Assembly: GCA_020048295.1 (NCBI GenBank) | Contig: JAIFMT010000182.1 | Coordinates: forward strand, 1 to 8,041 | Length of the DNA: 8,041 nt | Source of the DNA: Rhodoferax sp. | GTDB taxonomy: Bacteria; Pseudomonadota; Gammaproteobacteria; Burkholderiales; Burkholderiaceae | Reading direction: 5' to 3' | Shown: positions 1-5,960 of the stretch, in pieces | How positions within the stretch are numbered: the stretch's first letter is position 1 | Layout: every line of letters begins with the position of its first letter | Made by a program: the position numbers and the translations under genes | Notes under the pieces: model-generated | The model's database searches: none | What the model saw: the letters and a program-made list of their open reading frames with translations, nothing else | Told to the model about the DNA's origin: nothing

Positions 1-874
1 GCTGCACCACAACAGCCGCGCCAACAGCCGCAAAAACATCCACGCGCACTACGACTTGGGCAATGCGTTTTACCGCCTGTGGCTCGATGACACGATGAAC
101 TACTCCAGCGCCTGGTTTGAGGGCGACTTGAGCCGCCCGCTGCCCGAGGCGCAAAACGCCAAAGTGCGCCGCGCGCTGGACATGGCGGGTGTCAAGCCGG
201 GCGACCGGGTGCTGGAAATCGGTTGCGGCTGGGGCGCGCTGGCCGAGCAGGCCACGCTGCAGCGGGGCGCATCGCTGGTGGGTGTGACGCTGAGCACCGA
301 GCAACTCGCCTACGCCAACAACCGTCTGCAAGGGCTGGGTATGCGCACCGGCCCAGCCGGGCAGGCCGACCTGCGTTTGCAAGATTACCGCGACATCACC
401 GACGCGCCGTTTGACGCGATCTGCTCGATTGAAATGGTCGAAGCCGTCGGCCAGGCGTATTGGCCCACCTACTTTGCCACGCTGGCGCGCCTGCTCAAGC
501 CCGGTGCCCGCGCTTGTGTGCAAAGCATCGTGATTGACGACGCACTGTTTGAGCGCTACGCCGCCAGCACCGACTTCATTCAGCAGTACATCTTTCCGGG
601 CGGCTGCCTGCCCTGCCCGCGCGAGTTTCGCCGCCAGGCGCAAGCGGCCGGGCTGCAGGTGGTGGACGAATTTGCCTTTGGCGCCGACTACGCCGAAACC
701 CTGCGGCGCTGGCGCGATGCCTTTCTGGCGCGCCAGGCCGAGGTGGCCGCGCTGGGCTTTGATGCGCGCTTCATGCGCATCTGGGAGTTTTACCTGGCGT
801 ATTGCGAAGCCGCTTTCGATACCGGCGACATCAGCCTGGTGCAGTACACGCTGCAACGGCCAGCTGCGTCTTGA
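1..874 (+). CDS. Cyclopropane-fatty-acyl-phospholipid synthase family SAM methyltransferase, 5'-truncated
   Basis: The reading frame is open from the first complete codon (nt 2), so the start lies left of the window; 290 residues are visible. Enzymes of this family transfer the SAM methyl group to the double bond of an unsaturated acyl chain in membrane phospholipid. The entry motif HYDLGN (about nt 47-64) and the SAM-binding loop VLEIGCGWG (nt 209-235) are clear, followed by QDYRD, IEMVEAVG, YIFPGGCLP and FGADY, all family landmarks in the right order. Of the five bicarbonate-site residues known in E. coli Cfa and mycobacterial CmaA1 (C, E, H, I, Y), I read S (nt 107), E (440), Q (521), I (527) and Y (689): the Cys and His are replaced. 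This fits a divergent branch that, from memory, sits beside DUF1365 and FAD oxidoreductase genes. The next gene's ATG follows the stop by two bases. The family is sure; the exact product is not. Confidence 0.93.
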   Translation, partial: LHHNSRANSRKNIHAHYDLGNAFYRLWLDDTMNYSSAWFEGDLSRPLPEAQNAKVRRALDMAGVKPGDRVLEIGCGWGALAEQATLQRGASLVGVTLSTEQLAYANNRLQGLGMRTGPAGQADLRLQDYRDITDAPFDAICSIEMVEAVGQAYWPTYFATLARLLKPGARACVQSIVIDDALFERYAASTDFIQQYIFPGGCLPCPREFRRQAQAAGLQVVDEFAFGADYAETLRRWRDAFLARQAEVAALGFDARFMRIWEFYLAYCEAAFDTGDISLVQYTLQRPAAS

Positions 875-876
875 AT

Positions 877-1449
877 ATGAAATATATAGCTGCTTGCGCT
901 TTACTGGCGGGCGCTACAGGCCTGTTTAGCTTAAATAGCCAGGCCCAGCCGCTGCCGCCAGAACTGCAGCCCGCCCTGCCCGCTGCCACCCTCGCGGGGC
1001 AGGCGAGGCTGACATTTTGGGGCTTTGACGTGTACCAGGCCAGCTTGTGGGTGGCCCCCGGTTTTGCGCCAGACCGCTATGAACAAAGCCCGTTCGCGCT
1101 GGAGCTGCTGTACCTGCGCGACTTCAGCGGAGCCGACATTGCCCAGCGCTCCCTGGCCGAGATGCGCCGCCAGCAGCCCATGCCCGCAGCCCAGGCAGCA
1201 CAGTGGGAGACCCAGATGCGCGCCTTGTTTCCTGATGTGCGCTCGGGTGAGCGCATCACCGGGGTCAACCAGCCCGCCAGCGGGGCGGTGTTTTGGCGCA
1301 ATGGCCGCTGGCTCGGCGAAGTGCGCGACCCGGCCTTTGCCCGGCAGTTTTTTGGCATTTGGCTCAGCAGCGAAACCTCTGAGCCACAACTGCGGCGCGC
1401 GTTGCTGGCGCAAGCCCAGCCTACAGCGCCCGTGGCGACCACACCATGA
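877..1449 (+). CDS. Exported chalcone isomerase-like protein
   Basis: A 190-residue protein with a Sec signal peptide: MKY, a hydrophobic core, then a likely cleavage after SQA (residue 23). The mature part has the features of the bacterial chalcone isomerase-like family: FDVYQASLWV near residue 50, LRDFSG, an LFPDVRSGERI segment and a C-terminal FFGIWLSSET. These proteins share the chalcone-isomerase fold, which also binds fatty acids, and are not known to act on flavonoids; a periplasmic lipid-related role is an inference from the neighbours. I chose the ATG at 877 because it gives the signal peptide and lies two bases after the preceding stop; the frame is open upstream to a TTG at 802, but that part reads as shadow of the methyltransferase. 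No good Shine-Dalgarno is visible, so translational coupling is likely. Oddly, codons 4-17 fall exactly in a 42-bp dispersed repeat. The stop overlaps the next start (ATGA at 1446). Confidence 0.88.
   Translation: MKYIAACALLAGATGLFSLNSQAQPLPPELQPALPAATLAGQARLTFWGFDVYQASLWVAPGFAPDRYEQSPFALELLYLRDFSGADIAQRSLAEMRRQQPMPAAQAAQWETQMRALFPDVRSGERITGVNQPASGAVFWRNGRWLGEVRDPAFARQFFGIWLSSETSEPQLRRALLAQAQPTAPVATTP
886..927 (+). repeat. 42-bp dispersed repeat, copy A (inside the chalcone isomerase-like gene)
   Basis: Begins ATAGCTG, has GCGCT at positions 11-15 of the element and AGGC near the end, and finishes in TTT. Aligned without gaps it matches copy C at about 28 of 42 positions. It covers codons 4-17 of the exported protein gene, which is the hydrophobic core of the signal peptide. 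It is the most diverged of the three copies and is GC-richer in the middle, as expected if it is now under coding constraint. Confidence 0.6.
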
Positions 1450-2795
1450 ATGCCACCTCAGCAGCAATAGCACCAGCCGCGCTGGCAACGCAAGCTGCCG
1501 CGCCCGCAGCGCCTGACTGGCGCGTGCGCGACGGTCTGCGCTATGGCTTGCTGGGCTTGCCGCTGGCGTTTTGCGCGCTGCCGCTGTATGTGCTGATGCC
1601 CAATCTGTATGCCCGCCAGTGGGGGGTGTCGCTGGCCGCGCTGGGTGCGCTGCTGCTGGGCGCGCGCCTGTTCGATGCGCTGATTGACCCGCTGCTGGGG
1701 CGTCTGATCGACCGCCTGTATGCCCGCTCGCTGCGCGCGGTACTGGCGCTGGGGGCGCTGGCGGCGCTGCTGCTGGCGCTGGGGTTTTCCATGCTGTTCA
1801 TGCCGCTGCTGCACGAGCCCACGGCCTTGCTGTGGTGGGCCGGCGCTTGGCTGGTGCTGACTTACGCGGCCTACAGCGCCTTGTCGGTGGCGCACCAGTC
1901 TTGGGGGGCCATGCTGGGTGGCGACGCGCTGTACCGCAGCCGCGTGGTGGCCTGGCGCGAAGGCCTGGGGCTGCTAGGCGTGTTGCTGGCAGCGGTTACG
2001 CCGGCGCTGCTGGGCGTGCCGGCCCTGCTGGCGCTGCTGCTGGTGGGCCTGGGAGGCGGCTGGTGGGCCTGGTGCCATGCACCGCAGCCGCAGCCGCAAG
2101 CTCAGCCACCGCAGCGGCTGGCGGCAGCGGGCCATGCACCCAACGCCCTCTGGCAGCCCTGGCAGCACAGCGGTTTTCGGCGCTTGCTCGGGGTGTATTT
2201 ACTCAACGGCATTGCCAGCGCCATTCCGGCCACCCTGGTGCTGTTTTTTGTGCAAGACCGCCTGCAGGCCAGTGCGGCCATGCAGTCGGCCGCGCTGGGG
2301 GTGTACTTTTTGTGCGCGGCACTGTCGATGCCGCTGTGGCTGCGGCTGGTCAGCCGCTGGGGGCTGGCGCGCAGCTGGCGCTTTGGCATGCTGTTATCCA
2401 TCAGCGTGTTTTTGTTTGCCAGCCTGCTCGGTGCCGGCGATGTGCTGTGGTTTTTGCTGGTGTGCGCCTTGTCGGGCGTGGCGCTGGGCAGTGACCTGGC
2501 GCTGCCGGGTGCGCTGCTGGCCGGTGTGATTGCCCAGGCCGGCGACCGTGGCCGCGCCGAAGGAGCCTACTTTGGCTGGTGGAACTTTGCCACCAAGCTC
2601 AACCTGGCGCTGGCCGCCGGCCTGGCGCTGCCGCTGCTGGGCTGGCTGGGCTACGTGCCCGGCGCGCAAGATGCCAGTGCGGCCACGCTGCTCACCGTGG
2701 CCTATTGCCTGCTGCCCTGCGCGCTCAAGGCCCTGGCCGCGCTGGCGCTGCATTTCTTCATCATCCAACCCACGGCCCAGCCGCAATTCCCATGA
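1446..2795 (+). CDS. MFS transporter, GPH/MelB-like (MFS_2) cation symporter family
   Basis: A 449-residue integral membrane protein with about 11-12 hydrophobic segments and a Pro/Gln-rich cytoplasmic loop in the middle (about residues 212-225), typical of a 6+6 helix carrier. In the second helix it has R74, D77, D81-P82, G85 and D89, a pattern that matches the R-DA--DP--G---D signature of glycoside-pentoside-hexuronide:cation symporters. D77 and D81 correspond to the helix-II acidic pair of the MelB sodium site, so cation coupling is plausible. The substrate cannot be read from sequence. Within a lipid-modification cassette a lipid or lysolipid substrate is possible, because animal MFSD2A, a lysolipid carrier, belongs to the same superfamily branch; this is inference. 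The first 25 residues are Ala-rich and probably cytoplasmic. The start overlaps the previous stop by four bases and the stop overlaps the next start likewise, so three genes are translationally linked. Confidence 0.9.
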   Translation: MNATSAAIAPAALATQAAAPAAPDWRVRDGLRYGLLGLPLAFCALPLYVLMPNLYARQWGVSLAALGALLLGARLFDALIDPLLGRLIDRLYARSLRAVLALGALAALLLALGFSMLFMPLLHEPTALLWWAGAWLVLTYAAYSALSVAHQSWGAMLGGDALYRSRVVAWREGLGLLGVLLAAVTPALLGVPALLALLLVGLGGGWWAWCHAPQPQPQAQPPQRLAAAGHAPNALWQPWQHSGFRRLLGVYLLNGIASAIPATLVLFFVQDRLQASAAMQSAALGVYFLCAALSMPLWLRLVSRWGLARSWRFGMLLSISVFLFASLLGAGDVLWFLLVCALSGVALGSDLALPGALLAGVIAQAGDRGRAEGAYFGWWNFATKLNLALAAGLALPLLGWLGYVPGAQDASAATLLTVAYCLLPCALKALAALALHFFIIQPTAQPQFP

Positions 2796-3340
2796 AACGA
2801 CACCATTTCTTTAACCGCGCGCGCCGCCTCGCCGTGGTGGCGTGTGCTGCGCTGCTGGCGGCCTGCAGCACGCCGCAAGTGCAGGACTACGCCGGCGAAA
2901 CCCCGGTGCTGGAACTGCGTGACTATTTCAATGGCACGCTGGATGCCTATGGTGTCTTTACCGACCGCTCGGGCAAGGTGGTGAAGCGCTTCACGGTGGT
3001 GATGCAGTGCAGCTGGACCGGCGACCAGGGCGTGCTGGATGAAGCCTTTACTTACTCCGACGGCAGCACGCAGCGGCGCGTCTGGCGGCTGACGCGCCAC
3101 GCCGATGGCCGCTACAGCGGACAAGCCGATGACGTGGTGGGCAGCGCCCAGGGGCAGCAAAGCGGCAACGCCTTCAACTGGACCTACACGCTGGCGCTAC
3201 CGGTCAATGGCCGGGTGATTGAGGTGCAGTTTGACGACTGGATGTACCTGATGAACGACCGGGTCATGCTCAACAAGGCGGCGATGCGCAAGTGGGGTGT
3301 CGGTCTGGGCGAAGTCACCCTGTCATTCATTAAGAGGTAA
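2792..3340 (+). CDS. DUF3833 family lipoprotein
   Basis: A 182-residue protein with a lipoprotein signal: a basic N-terminus (MKRHH, RARR), a hydrophobic stretch and the lipobox L22-A-A-C25, so it is probably lipidated at Cys25 and anchored in the envelope. The mature part matches the DUF3833 family as I know it: LRDYFNGTLDAYGVFTDRSG near residues 45-65, then WTGDQGVLDE, WRLT and a C-terminal FDDWMYLM block with GEVTLSF at the end. The biochemical function is unknown. From memory, DUF3833 genes recur beside cyclopropane-synthase-like, chalcone-isomerase-like, SDR and NTF2-like genes, so a role in the same envelope-lipid process is inferred. The start was chosen at 2792 because it gives the lipoprotein signal and the ATGA overlap with the MFS gene; the frame is open further upstream, but that is shadow. 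The last two bases of the TAA stop belong to a dispersed repeat. Confidence 0.9.
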   Translation: MKRHHFFNRARRLAVVACAALLAACSTPQVQDYAGETPVLELRDYFNGTLDAYGVFTDRSGKVVKRFTVVMQCSWTGDQGVLDEAFTYSDGSTQRRVWRLTRHADGRYSGQADDVVGSAQGQQSGNAFNWTYTLALPVNGRVIEVQFDDWMYLMNDRVMLNKAAMRKWGVGLGEVTLSFIKR

Positions 3341-3380
3341 ATATGCCTCTAGCCCATATGGTATATGCGCTGACAGCTGC
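3339..3380 (-). repeat. 42-bp dispersed repeat, copy B (between DUF3833 and SDR genes)
   Basis: Read on the minus strand it starts GCAGCTG and ends GGCTAGAGGCATATTT. It matches copy C at about 32 of 42 positions with no gaps; the last 13 are identical. It begins, on the plus strand, with the final two bases of the TAA stop of the DUF3833 gene and fills most of the 70-nt gap to the SDR gene. Confidence 0.72.
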
Positions 3381-3410
3381 ATTTAGTGTAGCTTTTATGC
3401 AGCCTGACGG

Positions 3411-4214
3411 ATGCCACCCCGCATGGCACTGAACCCGCGCATGGCCGACTGGCGTGGCCGCAGCGTCTGGCTGCTGGGTGCCTCCAGCGGCATTGGCCGC
3501 GCCACTGCATCAGCCCTGCACGCCCAAGGCGCGCAGGTGGTGGTGTCGGCGCGTAGTGCAGATGCGCTGCGGGCCTTTGTGGCGACGCACCCCGGCGCGC
3601 AGGCTCTGCCGCTGGACGTAACCGATGCCGCGGCCGTCAAAGCTGCGGCGCAAAGCCTGGCCGCCCAGGGCGCGCTGGACTGCGTGGTGTATTGCGCCGG
3701 GCACTACCATGCCATGCAGGCCACCGGCATCGACCTGCCTGACCTGCTGCGGCACAACGACATCAACTACCTGGGCGCGCTATACCTGCTGGATGCGGTG
3801 CTGCCGCAGCTGCTGGCACAACCGCCCAACCCGCACAGCGGGCAGCGCGGCCACCTCAGCCTGATGGGCAGTGTGGCGGGCTACTGCGGTCTGCCCAACA
3901 GCCTGGCCTATGGCCCGACCAAAGCCGCGCTGATCAACCTGGCTGAGACGCTGTACCTTGACCTGCACACGCGGGGCATTGGTGTGTCGCTGATCAACCC
4001 CGGCTTTGTCGATACCCCGCTGACCCGGCAAAACCGCTTCAAAATGCCCGCCTTGATCAGCCCGGAACAGGCCGCGCAGGAAATTTTGCGCGGCTGGGCA
4101 CGCGGTGCGTTTGAAATCCACTTCCCCAAGCGCTTTACTTTCTGGATGAAAGCGCTGGCGCTGTTGCCCTACCCGGCCTTTTTTGCCGCTACCCGTCGCC
4201 TGACACAGGCCTGA
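3411..4214 (+). CDS. Short-chain dehydrogenase/reductase (SDR)
   Basis: A 267-residue classical SDR. The cofactor loop GASSGIG is at residues 23-29, preceded by a beta strand (RSVWLL). SAR at 47-49 follows the second strand, and D69 before the VTDAA turn is the usual adenine-side contact. The catalytic set is visible as N119, S154, Y167 and K171 (YGPTK), followed by INPGFVDTPLT, the loop that closes over the cofactor. The usual NNAG is replaced by YCAG. The C-terminal part has a hydrophobic patch (about residues 245-260), suggesting membrane association or a lipid-like substrate; the substrate is unknown. Possible starts are the ATGs at 3411, 3423 and 3441. None has a strong ribosome binding site, and 3441 (MADW) lies closest to the domain, so the first 10 residues are uncertain. 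The gene follows DUF3833 after 70 nt filled mostly by a dispersed repeat and precedes the NTF2-like gene by 6 nt. Confidence 0.92.
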   Translation: MPPRMALNPRMADWRGRSVWLLGASSGIGRATASALHAQGAQVVVSARSADALRAFVATHPGAQALPLDVTDAAAVKAAAQSLAAQGALDCVVYCAGHYHAMQATGIDLPDLLRHNDINYLGALYLLDAVLPQLLAQPPNPHSGQRGHLSLMGSVAGYCGLPNSLAYGPTKAALINLAETLYLDLHTRGIGVSLINPGFVDTPLTRQNRFKMPALISPEQAAQEILRGWARGAFEIHFPKRFTFWMKALALLPYPAFFAATRRLTQA

Positions 4215-4220
4215 AACCCC

Positions 4221-4649
4221 ATGAATACCGCCATTGACCGCATTGTTGAAGCCTTCGAGACCCTGACCCCGGCAGCAGTGGACACGCTGGGCACCCTGTA
4301 CGCACCCGAGGCGCGCTTCAAGGACCCGTTCAACGATGTGCAGGGCCCGGCCGAGATTGGGCGCATCTTTCGCCACATGTTCGCCAGCCTGGACCAGCCG
4401 CGCTTCGTCATCACCGGGCGCATCGTGCAAGGCGCGCAGTGTTTTCTGACCTGGGAGTTCCACTTTGGCTTCAAAACCTTCAAGCGCCACCAGACGCAGT
4501 GCATTTTGGGCGGCACGCATCTGCAGCTGAACGAGGCGGGCCGCATCACGCTGCACCGCGACTACTGGGACGCCGCCGAAGAGCTGTACGAAAAGCTGCC
4601 GCTGCTGGGCGGCCTGATGCGCTGGCTGAAACGCCAGGCCAATCGCTAG
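4221..4649 (+). CDS. NTF2-like (SnoaL-type) family protein
   Basis: A 142-residue protein of the nuclear transport factor 2-like superfamily, a cone-shaped fold that binds small hydrophobic ligands or acts as an isomerase, hydratase or cyclase. Signs are the N-terminal helix followed by LYAPEARFKDPFNDVQGPAE (about residues 27-46), the AEIGRIFRHMF helix, then alternating beta strands (FVITGRIVQGAQCFLTWEF, GGTHLQLNEAGRITLHRDYWD) ending in helical YEKLPLLGGLMRWLKRQ. The family name is well supported by the RFKDPFN and HRDYWD segments. The catalytic role is unknown; D34 and D121, one in each of these segments, are candidate pocket acids. The gene starts 6 nt after the SDR stop and is almost certainly cotranscribed with it. 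From memory, SDR-NTF2 pairs recur in the ChrR/RpoE-linked lipid clusters of other Proteobacteria. It is the last gene of the plus-strand cassette. Confidence 0.85.
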   Translation: MNTAIDRIVEAFETLTPAAVDTLGTLYAPEARFKDPFNDVQGPAEIGRIFRHMFASLDQPRFVITGRIVQGAQCFLTWEFHFGFKTFKRHQTQCILGGTHLQLNEAGRITLHRDYWDAAEELYEKLPLLGGLMRWLKRQANR

Positions 4650-4842
4650 GCGGTGTCGCCATCCACTGCTGTGGCTGGCCCAACCCGCAGATCGGTTCGA
4701 AAAAACCTGGGCATTTGTTCGCTTTCACCTGCTTTGCGGGTGGCTTGCGCATGGGCATGATGTGCAACCCGACACCCTCCCTTTGGCGCTGACCTTTTGG
4801 ACAACCCATGCCCCCTGCCTTCTTTGCTTTGACAGCACGCCC
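4650..4842 (+). other. Spacer between the lipid cassette and the DUF2062 gene
   Basis: These 193 bases hold no convincing gene on either strand. There is a weak inverted pair (ACCCGCA at 4683 and TGCGGGT near 4735) but the loop is about 45 nt and there is no T-tract, so it is not called a terminator. No convincing promoter for the downstream gene was seen. Confidence 0.5.
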
Positions 4843-5367
4843 ATGACGCAAGCCACATCCCATTGGTCAGAGCGGTTTCGCAAGCATTTGCCCAGCCGGG
4901 ATGCCTTGGCGGCACATCCCTGGTTGCGCCCGGTGGCCGGGCGCCTGCTTGACCCACAGCTTTGGCGGCTTCAGCATGAGGCCGTGGCACGCGGCGTGGC
5001 GGTGGGCATCTTCTGGGCTTTTGTCATCCCGGTCGGCCAGGTGGTGGTGGCAGCCGCCCACTGCAGCTGGTGGCGCGCCAACGTGCCGGTCGCCGCGGCC
5101 ATGACGATGCTGACCAATCCGCTGACCATTGGTTTTTGGCTTTGGCTGGCGTATCAACTCGGTGCTCAGGTGTTGGGCCAGCCCTTGCTCGCCAACGCCC
5201 AACACATCGCTGGCGCGTCGGCCTGGCTGGCAGACTACGGCTGGCCAACCGTGCTGGGCATGGGACTGTTCGCGGTGGGTGGCTCAGGCGCAGGCTACCT
5301 GGGTGTCAAACTGATCTGGCGGCTGCGCCTCTGGCTCAAACGCCGCAGCAGGCGCTCAGGTCACTGA
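4843..5367 (+). CDS. DUF2062 domain membrane protein
   Basis: A 174-residue protein with a soluble basic N-terminus (RFRKHLPSRDAL, residues 11-22) and the DUF2062 core. The core comprises a first membrane segment (about residues 49-72, ARGVAVGIFWAFVIPVGQ), a second with the family's NPLTIGFWLWLAYQLG block (92-107), and a third near 135-160, ending in a strongly basic tail (KRRSRRSGH). The function of DUF2062 is not known; it is an inner-membrane family common in Proteobacteria, sometimes fused to glycosyltransferases. I chose ATG 4843 because the domain's basic lead-in begins just after it. An upstream GTG at 4762 in the same frame would add 27 residues (MQPDTLPLAL...) that look non-domain. 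The Shine-Dalgarno is weak. It is 193 nt from the preceding gene and probably a separate unit, converging on the TerB gene. Confidence 0.87.
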   Translation: MTQATSHWSERFRKHLPSRDALAAHPWLRPVAGRLLDPQLWRLQHEAVARGVAVGIFWAFVIPVGQVVVAAAHCSWWRANVPVAAAMTMLTNPLTIGFWLWLAYQLGAQVLGQPLLANAQHIAGASAWLADYGWPTVLGMGLFAVGGSGAGYLGVKLIWRLRLWLKRRSRRSGH

Positions 5368-5397
5368 GCCGCAGCAGCTTCAGCGCTGCACTGCGGC
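5368..5397. terminator. Possible bidirectional terminator hairpin between convergent genes
   Basis: The sequence has an outer stem GCCGCA (5368-5373) pairing with TGCGGC (5392-5397) and an inner stem GCAGC (5374-5378) pairing with GCTGC (5385-5389), with a two-base bulge. It begins directly after the DUF2062 stop and lies in the 46-nt gap facing the TerB gene end. There is no T-tract on either side, so an intrinsic terminator is only a possibility. Confidence 0.35.
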
Positions 5398-5413
5398 ATC
5401 AGGCCCAGGCTGC

Positions 5414-5851
5414 TTAGGCAACGGGAAGCGGCACATGCTGGCCGTCTTGCGCACGGAGCATCTCACGATGCAGATTCCAGTGCGCCACGGCAGCCATCAA
5501 AACGATGGATTCGCCCTCGGCCACCTGCCCATCGACCTCGGCGAGCTTGACACACAAGCCCAGCACTTTGCGGCGCAGGGCCGGATCGTCAATTTCGGAC
5601 ATCACTTCGGCCAGGGTGTATTCGTCCACCGGGCAGGCATCGGCCCAGTTGAGCTGCTTGCTGGAGAGCAAATCCTCGCAAAACGTGTCAATCACGGCGT
5701 GCAATTCGTTGCGCGTCAAGCCAAGCTGCTGGTGCACGACGAGTCTGTCGAGCAAACCCAGCTCGGCCTCGCCAACATCGCCATCGGCAATCAGGGTCAA
5801 AGCCACGATGCGGGCGGCGGCCTGCGGGCTGTTTTGCACATATTTGCGCAT
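5414..5851 (-). CDS. TerB-like protein (TerB/TerB-N helical domain)
   Basis: A 145-residue, mainly helical, soluble acidic protein of the tellurite-resistance TerB family. The two family hallmarks are visible as an internal near-repeat: ADGDVGEAE (residues 22-30) and VDGQVAEGE (106-114), the acidic sites that bind metal in TerB structures. These are preceded by helix 1 (ARIVALTLI) and helix 6 (LGLCVKLAE) respectively. TerB of the ter operons is tied to tellurite and phage resistance with TerC, TerD and TerE, but none of these is nearby, so a tellurite role should not be assumed; stand-alone TerB-like proteins are common with unknown roles. The start is fixed by AAGGA (5859-5863) seven bases upstream. 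A sigma-70-like promoter lies at 5870-5898. It is the last gene of the minus-strand block, 109 nt after the zinc-ribbon gene. Confidence 0.88.
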   Translation of the reverse strand: MRKYVQNSPQAAARIVALTLIADGDVGEAELGLLDRLVVHQQLGLTRNELHAVIDTFCEDLLSSKQLNWADACPVDEYTLAEVMSEIDDPALRRKVLGLCVKLAEVDGQVAEGESIVLMAAVAHWNLHREMLRAQDGQHVPLPVA

Positions 5852-5869
5852 TTCTCTGTCCTTCTCGGG

Positions 5870-5898
5870 TTGATATTTGGGGGGTCTTCAAGTTTCAA
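5870..5898 (-). promoter_or_regulatory. Putative sigma-70-type promoter of the TerB gene
   Basis: On the minus strand TTGAAA (plus positions 5893-5898) and TATCAA (5870-5875) are separated by exactly 17 nt. They match the -35 consensus at 5 of 6 and the -10 at 4 of 6. Transcription would begin just before the AAGGA ribosome binding site. The match is by eye only, in a GC-rich genome where such AT-rich boxes stand out. Confidence 0.45.
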
Positions 5899-5912
5899 TT
5901 GCCAGACACACG

Positions 5913-5948
5913 AGCCAGGTGGCCGGGTCGAAAACCCTTTGCCTGGCT
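5913..5948 (-). terminator. Stem-loop between zinc-ribbon and TerB genes
   Basis: AGCCAGG (5913-5919) pairs with CCTGGCT (5942-5948), and an inner stem GGGT (5925-5928) pairs with ACCC (5934-5937) around a five-base loop. On the minus strand it lies 12 nt after the zinc-ribbon stop and just upstream of the putative TerB promoter. No U-tract follows, so it may be a factor-dependent terminator, an RNA-processing site or an attenuator. Confidence 0.4.
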
Positions 5949-5960
5949 TGGAGTCAGCGG

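Noticed and set aside
802..876. Upstream extension of the chalcone isomerase-like gene from a TTG at 802.
   Set aside because: It lies entirely over the methyltransferase 3' end, has an Arg-rich shadow-type composition, and would put 25 residues before an obvious signal peptide.
1832..2494. Long open frame on the plus strand inside the MFS gene (220 codons).
   Set aside because: Gly/Ala/Arg-rich product with no family features; a GC-rich shadow of the clearly coding frame.
3780..4556. Long minus-strand open frame (258 codons) across the SDR and NTF2-like genes.
   Set aside because: Spans two well-recognised genes and their junction, with no recognisable domain.
4694..4700. GGTTCGA, resembling a tRNA T-loop.
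   Set aside because: No acceptor, D or anticodon stems can be formed around it.
5871..5905. Heat-shock (sigma-32) promoter resemblance upstream of TerB: TTGAAA and a run of C residues.
   Set aside because: The gap between the boxes is about 10 nt, shorter than in known sigma-32 promoters; the sigma-70 reading has ideal spacing.
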